DNA from: an uncultured Acetatifactor sp.
Lineage (GTDB): Bacteria; Bacillota; Clostridia; Lachnospirales; Lachnospiraceae
Direction: 5' to 3'
Length of the DNA stretch: 25,202 nucleotides
NCBI RefSeq assembly: GCF_910585425.1
Contig: NZ_CAJUCP010000041.1
Location: forward strand, 25,523 to 50,724
Position numbers and translations under genes: made by a program. The notes beneath the pieces were generated by a model. That model ran no database searches, had not been told where the DNA came from, and worked only from the letters and a program-made list of their open reading frames with translations. Positions 22,917-25,202 of this stretch are shown here, piece by piece (positions within the stretch are counted from its first letter, which is position 1; each line of letters opens with the position of its first letter).

Positions 22917-24308
22917 CTACAGCTCGCAGTTCTTCACCGTCCTGGGGAAGGGCAGCACGTCCCGGATGTTCCCCATGCCCGTGAGGTACATGACGCAGCG
23001 CTCGAAGCCCAGGCCGAAGCCCGCGTGCCGTGCGGAGCCGTATCTGCGCAGATCCAGATAGAAGCCGTAGTCCTCCTTGTTCAGGCCCAGCTCCTCCATG
23101 CGCTGTTCCAGGAGCTCCAGCTTGTCCTCCCTCTGGCTGCCGCCTATGATCTCCCCGATACCGGGCACCAGGCAGTCCATGGCCGCCACGGTCTTCCCAT
23201 CCTCGTTGAGCTTCATATAGAAGGCCTTGATCTCCTTGGGATAGTCCGTCACGAACACAGGGCGCTTGAACACTTCCTCTGTCAGATACCGCTCGTGCTC
23301 CGTCTGCAGGTCGCACCCCCAGCTCACCTTGTAGTCAAAGGCGTCATTGTGCTTCGACAGGATCTCGATGGCCTCCGTGTAGGTCACATGGGCGAAATCG
23401 GAGCTCGCCACATGCTCCAGGCGCTCCAAAAGCCCCTTGTCCACGAACTGGTTGAAGAACGCCATCTCTTCCGGCGCGTTCTCCAGCACATAGCGTATGA
23501 TGTACTTCAGCATGCTCTCCGCCAGCAGCATGTCGTCCTTCAAATCGGCGAAGGCCATCTCCGGCTCGATCATCCAGAACTCCGCCGCGTGGCGGGTGGT
23601 GTTGGAATTCTCCGCCCGGAAGGTGGGGCCGAAGGTATATATATTTTTGAATGCAAGGGCAAACGTTTCGCCGTTTAGCTGGCCGCTGACCGTGAGGTTG
23701 GCGGGCTTGCCGAAGAAATCCTGGGAGAAGTCCACCTTGCCCTCCGCGGTCTTCGGGATGTCGTTCAGATCCATGGTGGTCACCTGGAACATCTCCCCCG
23801 CGCCCTCGCAGTCGCTTCCCGTGATCAGAGGCGTGTGCACATACACGAAGCCCCGCTCCATGAAGAAGCTGTGGATGGCGTAGGCAATCAGGGAGCGCAC
23901 CCGGAACACCGCCTGGAAGGTATTGGTCCTGGGGCGCAGATGGGAGATGGTGCGCAGATATTCGAAGCTATGGCGCTTCTTCTGCAGCGGATAGTCCGAC
24001 CCGGAGGGCCCTTCCACCGCCACCTCCGCCGCCTGCATCTCAAAGGGCTGCTTGGCGTCCGGCGTCTCCACGATCGTGCCCCTTACGATCAGGGCCGCGC
24101 CCACGTTCACCCTGCAGATCTCCCCGAAGTTCTCCAGGGCCTCTCCGTACACCACCTGGAGCGGCTCGAAGAAGGTCCCGTCATTGATCATCAGGAAACC
24201 GAAATTCTTGGAATCCCGGTTGCTCCTCACCCATCCTCCGATGGTCACCTCCCTGCCCATGTACTCCCCGCGCCTGCGATATAGCTCTCTGATTTCTGTC
24301 AATTCCAT
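22917..24308 (-). CDS. asnS: Asparaginyl-tRNA synthetase
   Basis: This 463-residue class IIb synthetase charges tRNA-Asn. The N-terminal OB-fold anticodon domain (about 1-110) has VTIGGWVRSNRDSKNFGF. Motif 2 is FRAENSNTTRHAAEFWMIEPEM, split here, in the catalytic core. Motif 3 is GFGLGFERCVMYLTGMGNIRDV near the C-terminus. The length and the absence of the large AspS insertion identify AsnS and not AspRS. The start ATG follows TGAGGAAATT. A promoter with extended -10 TGGTATAAT is at 24373-24401. It is divergent from the one-TM protein gene, and the two promoters overlap. Confidence 0.98.
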   Translation of the reverse strand: MELTEIRELYRRRGEYMGREVTIGGWVRSNRDSKNFGFLMINDGTFFEPLQVVYGEALENFGEICRVNVGAALIVRGTIVETPDAKQPFEMQAAEVAVEGPSGSDYPLQKKRHSFEYLRTISHLRPRTNTFQAVFRVRSLIAYAIHSFFMERGFVYVHTPLITGSDCEGAGEMFQVTTMDLNDIPKTAEGKVDFSQDFFGKPANLTVSGQLNGETFALAFKNIYTFGPTFRAENSNTTRHAAEFWMIEPEMAFADLKDDMLLAESMLKYIIRYVLENAPEEMAFFNQFVDKGLLERLEHVASSDFAHVTYTEAIEILSKHNDAFDYKVSWGCDLQTEHERYLTEEVFKRPVFVTDYPKEIKAFYMKLNEDGKTVAAMDCLVPGIGEIIGGSQREDKLELLEQRMEELGLNKEDYGFYLDLRRYGSARHAGFGLGFERCVMYLTGMGNIRDVLPFPRTVKNCEL

Positions 24309-24372
24309 AATTTCCTCATTTCCGCGCGCTCCGCGTCCCGCGCTGATGTTCGTTTTTATGCCTTAATTTTGA

Positions 24373-24401
24373 ATTATACCACATATTTAGTTGCTTATCC
24401 A
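24373..24401 (-). promoter_or_regulatory. Promoter of asnS
   Basis: On the minus strand, -35 TGGATA (24401-24396), a 17-bp spacer and -10 TATAAT (24378-24373) with an extended TG motif lie about 65 nt before the asnS start. It overlaps the divergent promoter at 24391-24420. Confidence 0.75.
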
Positions 24402-24420
24402 TAGCTATCTGTGCTAAAAT
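24391..24420 (+). promoter_or_regulatory. Promoter of the one-TM protein gene
   Basis: TTGCTT (24391-24396), an 18-bp spacer and TAAAAT (24415-24420) lie about 54 nt before the start codon. Its -35 shares bases with the asnS -35 on the other strand. Confidence 0.65.
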
Positions 24421-24473
24421 GAAAACAGATTGTTTCCAAAAGCAGAAATCTCACTCAAGGAGGCCCATTGTTT

Positions 24474-24950
24474 ATGAAACCATGGATGATTGTACTACTC
24501 GTAGTGGCGGTGGTGCTGATCGCACTGATCGTCGTGCTGTATTTCCTGGGAAAGAAAGCCCAGAAGAAGCAGGCCGAACAGCAGGAGATGCTGGAGGCCA
24601 ACAAGCAGACCGTCTCGATGCTGGTCATCGACAAGAAACGGATGCGCCTCAAGGACGCGGGACTGCCCCCGATGGTCCTGAACCAGACCTCCAAGCTCAT
24701 GCGCCGCGCCAAGCTGCCCATCGTGAAGGTAAAGGTGGGCCCCCAGATCATGTCCCTGATCTGCGATGAGAAGATATTCGATTCCGTGCCCGTGAAGAAG
24801 GAGGTCAAGGCCGTAGTCAGCGGTCTCTACGTGCTCAGCGTCCGTGGGCTCCACGGCAAGGTGGAGGTGGCTCCCCCCAAGAAAAAGAGCCGTTTCCGGA
24901 GGGCCCTGGAGGCCGCCCAGGAGAAGGCCGGGGCGAAGCCGCTGAAATAA
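24474..24950 (+). CDS. Conserved-looking single-pass membrane protein, function unknown
   Basis: This 158-residue protein has one N-terminal transmembrane segment at about 5-27 (WMIVLLVVAVVLIALIVVL) followed by a basic, partly coiled segment and a compact soluble domain (about 45-135). The tail is rich in Lys/Arg/Ala. It should sit in the inner membrane with the domain in the cytosol, given the basic residues after the span. I chose ATG 24474, with AGGAGG 10 nt upstream; a TTG at 24468 in the same frame has only 4 nt. It is divergent from asnS. I recognise no named family. Confidence 0.85.
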   Translation: MKPWMIVLLVVAVVLIALIVVLYFLGKKAQKKQAEQQEMLEANKQTVSMLVIDKKRMRLKDAGLPPMVLNQTSKLMRRAKLPIVKVKVGPQIMSLICDEKIFDSVPVKKEVKAVVSGLYVLSVRGLHGKVEVAPPKKKSRFRRALEAAQEKAGAKPLK

Positions 24951-24979
24951 GGTAAGGAAGAATGCTGATACGCCTGCCG

Positions 24980-25165
24980 TCACACAAGCCAGGCGGCGTA
25001 CAGAGGGATTGCATCGATTCCGTTTTCCCAGCCAAAATTCCTTTCGGAGAAACGGATCCTGCGCAGAGGCTGGTAGCGCTCCGTAAAGACCGACAGGCTG
25101 CGGGACTTGGTATGCTCCCTGGCCTTCACCTCAACAGGGATGACCGCCCCCTCCTCGTATAATAA
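24980..25165 (-). pseudogene. 3' remnant of a DUF4143-type AAA ATPase gene
   Basis: On the minus strand a frame of about 60 residues ends at TGA 24982-24980. It reads LLYEEGAVIPVEVKA and closes with NGIDAIPLYAAWLV, the typical C-terminus of AAA ATPases with a DUF4143 domain (IPVEVK is the usual nuclease-like motif). The frame has no start: upstream it runs into an in-frame TGA inside the palindrome at 25161-25200. Full proteins of this type are about 380-450 residues, so only the tail remains. The break point coincides with the hairpin, suggesting insertion or deletion there. Confidence 0.75.
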
Positions 25166-25200
25166 GTTTATAGCCAGTCAGAACAGGCTATAGACTTATT
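25161..25200. mobile_element. Hairpin resembling an IS200/IS605-type element end
   Basis: AATAAGTTTATAGCC (25161-25175) and GGCTATAGACTTATT (25186-25200) pair at 14 of 15 positions around a 10-base loop. Subterminal imperfect palindromes of this size mark the ends of IS200/IS605 elements, which lack terminal inverted repeats. It abuts the truncated DUF4143 gene. The transposase would lie beyond the right edge, so the call is tentative. Confidence 0.45.
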
Positions 25201-25202
25201 CT

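Overview
The window looks like chromosomal DNA of a moderately high-G+C Lachnospiraceae-type Firmicute (class Clostridia). Supporting signs are strong AGGAGG-type ribosome sites, near-consensus sigma-A promoters, a tryptophan T-box riboswitch, a CwlO/PcsB-like NlpC/P60 hydrolase, and TrkH/TrkA and AsnS of clostridial type. This placement is inference from gene content. No tRNA, rRNA or CRISPR array was seen.

Left part (1-7950), mostly minus strand and accessory in character. At the edge is a tandem pair of palindromic repeats. Next is an FtsX/MacB-type ABC permease preceded by three 11-bp-phased half-sites, then a histidine kinase and an OmpR-type regulator. Upstream of these, reading in the same direction, is a tight two-gene unit: a RecQ-type helicase fused to a C-terminal phosphoribosyltransferase domain, followed with no gap (TAGATG) by a DprA-like protein. 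The RecQ-PRTase/DprA pair is the best candidate for an incompletely described system. It recalls the PRTase + DprA pairing of ShosTA-type phage defence, but with a helicase fused on. Transcription may run through helicase, DprA, regulator and kinase to a terminator at 1643-1671. Beyond the helicase promoter lies a MerR/aminoglycoside-acetyltransferase chimera that keeps a MerR-style promoter with a 19-bp spacer.

Middle part (7950-12600). The 800-base gap before trpB2 holds a consensus promoter, a complete tryptophan T-box with its terminator, and a short upstream reading frame. I see nothing convincing in 7950-8115. A standalone long-type tryptophan synthase beta chain (TrpB2) follows. A long structured intergenic stretch separates it from a convergent large protein with a central pRiA4b ORF-3-like domain.

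Right-centre (12600-16650) is an alpha-galactoside utilisation locus. An AraC regulator is divergent from a GH4 alpha-galactosidase, and a GH27 alpha-galactosidase is followed by a tiny Cys-rich protein. The two enzymes use different chemistry, and no transporter is in view.

Right part (16650-25202). This holds the potassium uptake pair trkA-trkH, a repeat-rich intergenic stretch, two apparently cytosolic cell-wall-type enzymes (an NlpC/P60 peptidase and a class A beta-lactamase-like hydrolase), and a secreted coiled-coil NlpC/P60 hydrolase. After these come asnS and, divergent from it, a one-TM protein. At the right edge is the 3' remnant of a DUF4143-type ATPase gene, cut by a hairpin resembling an IS200/IS605 terminus.
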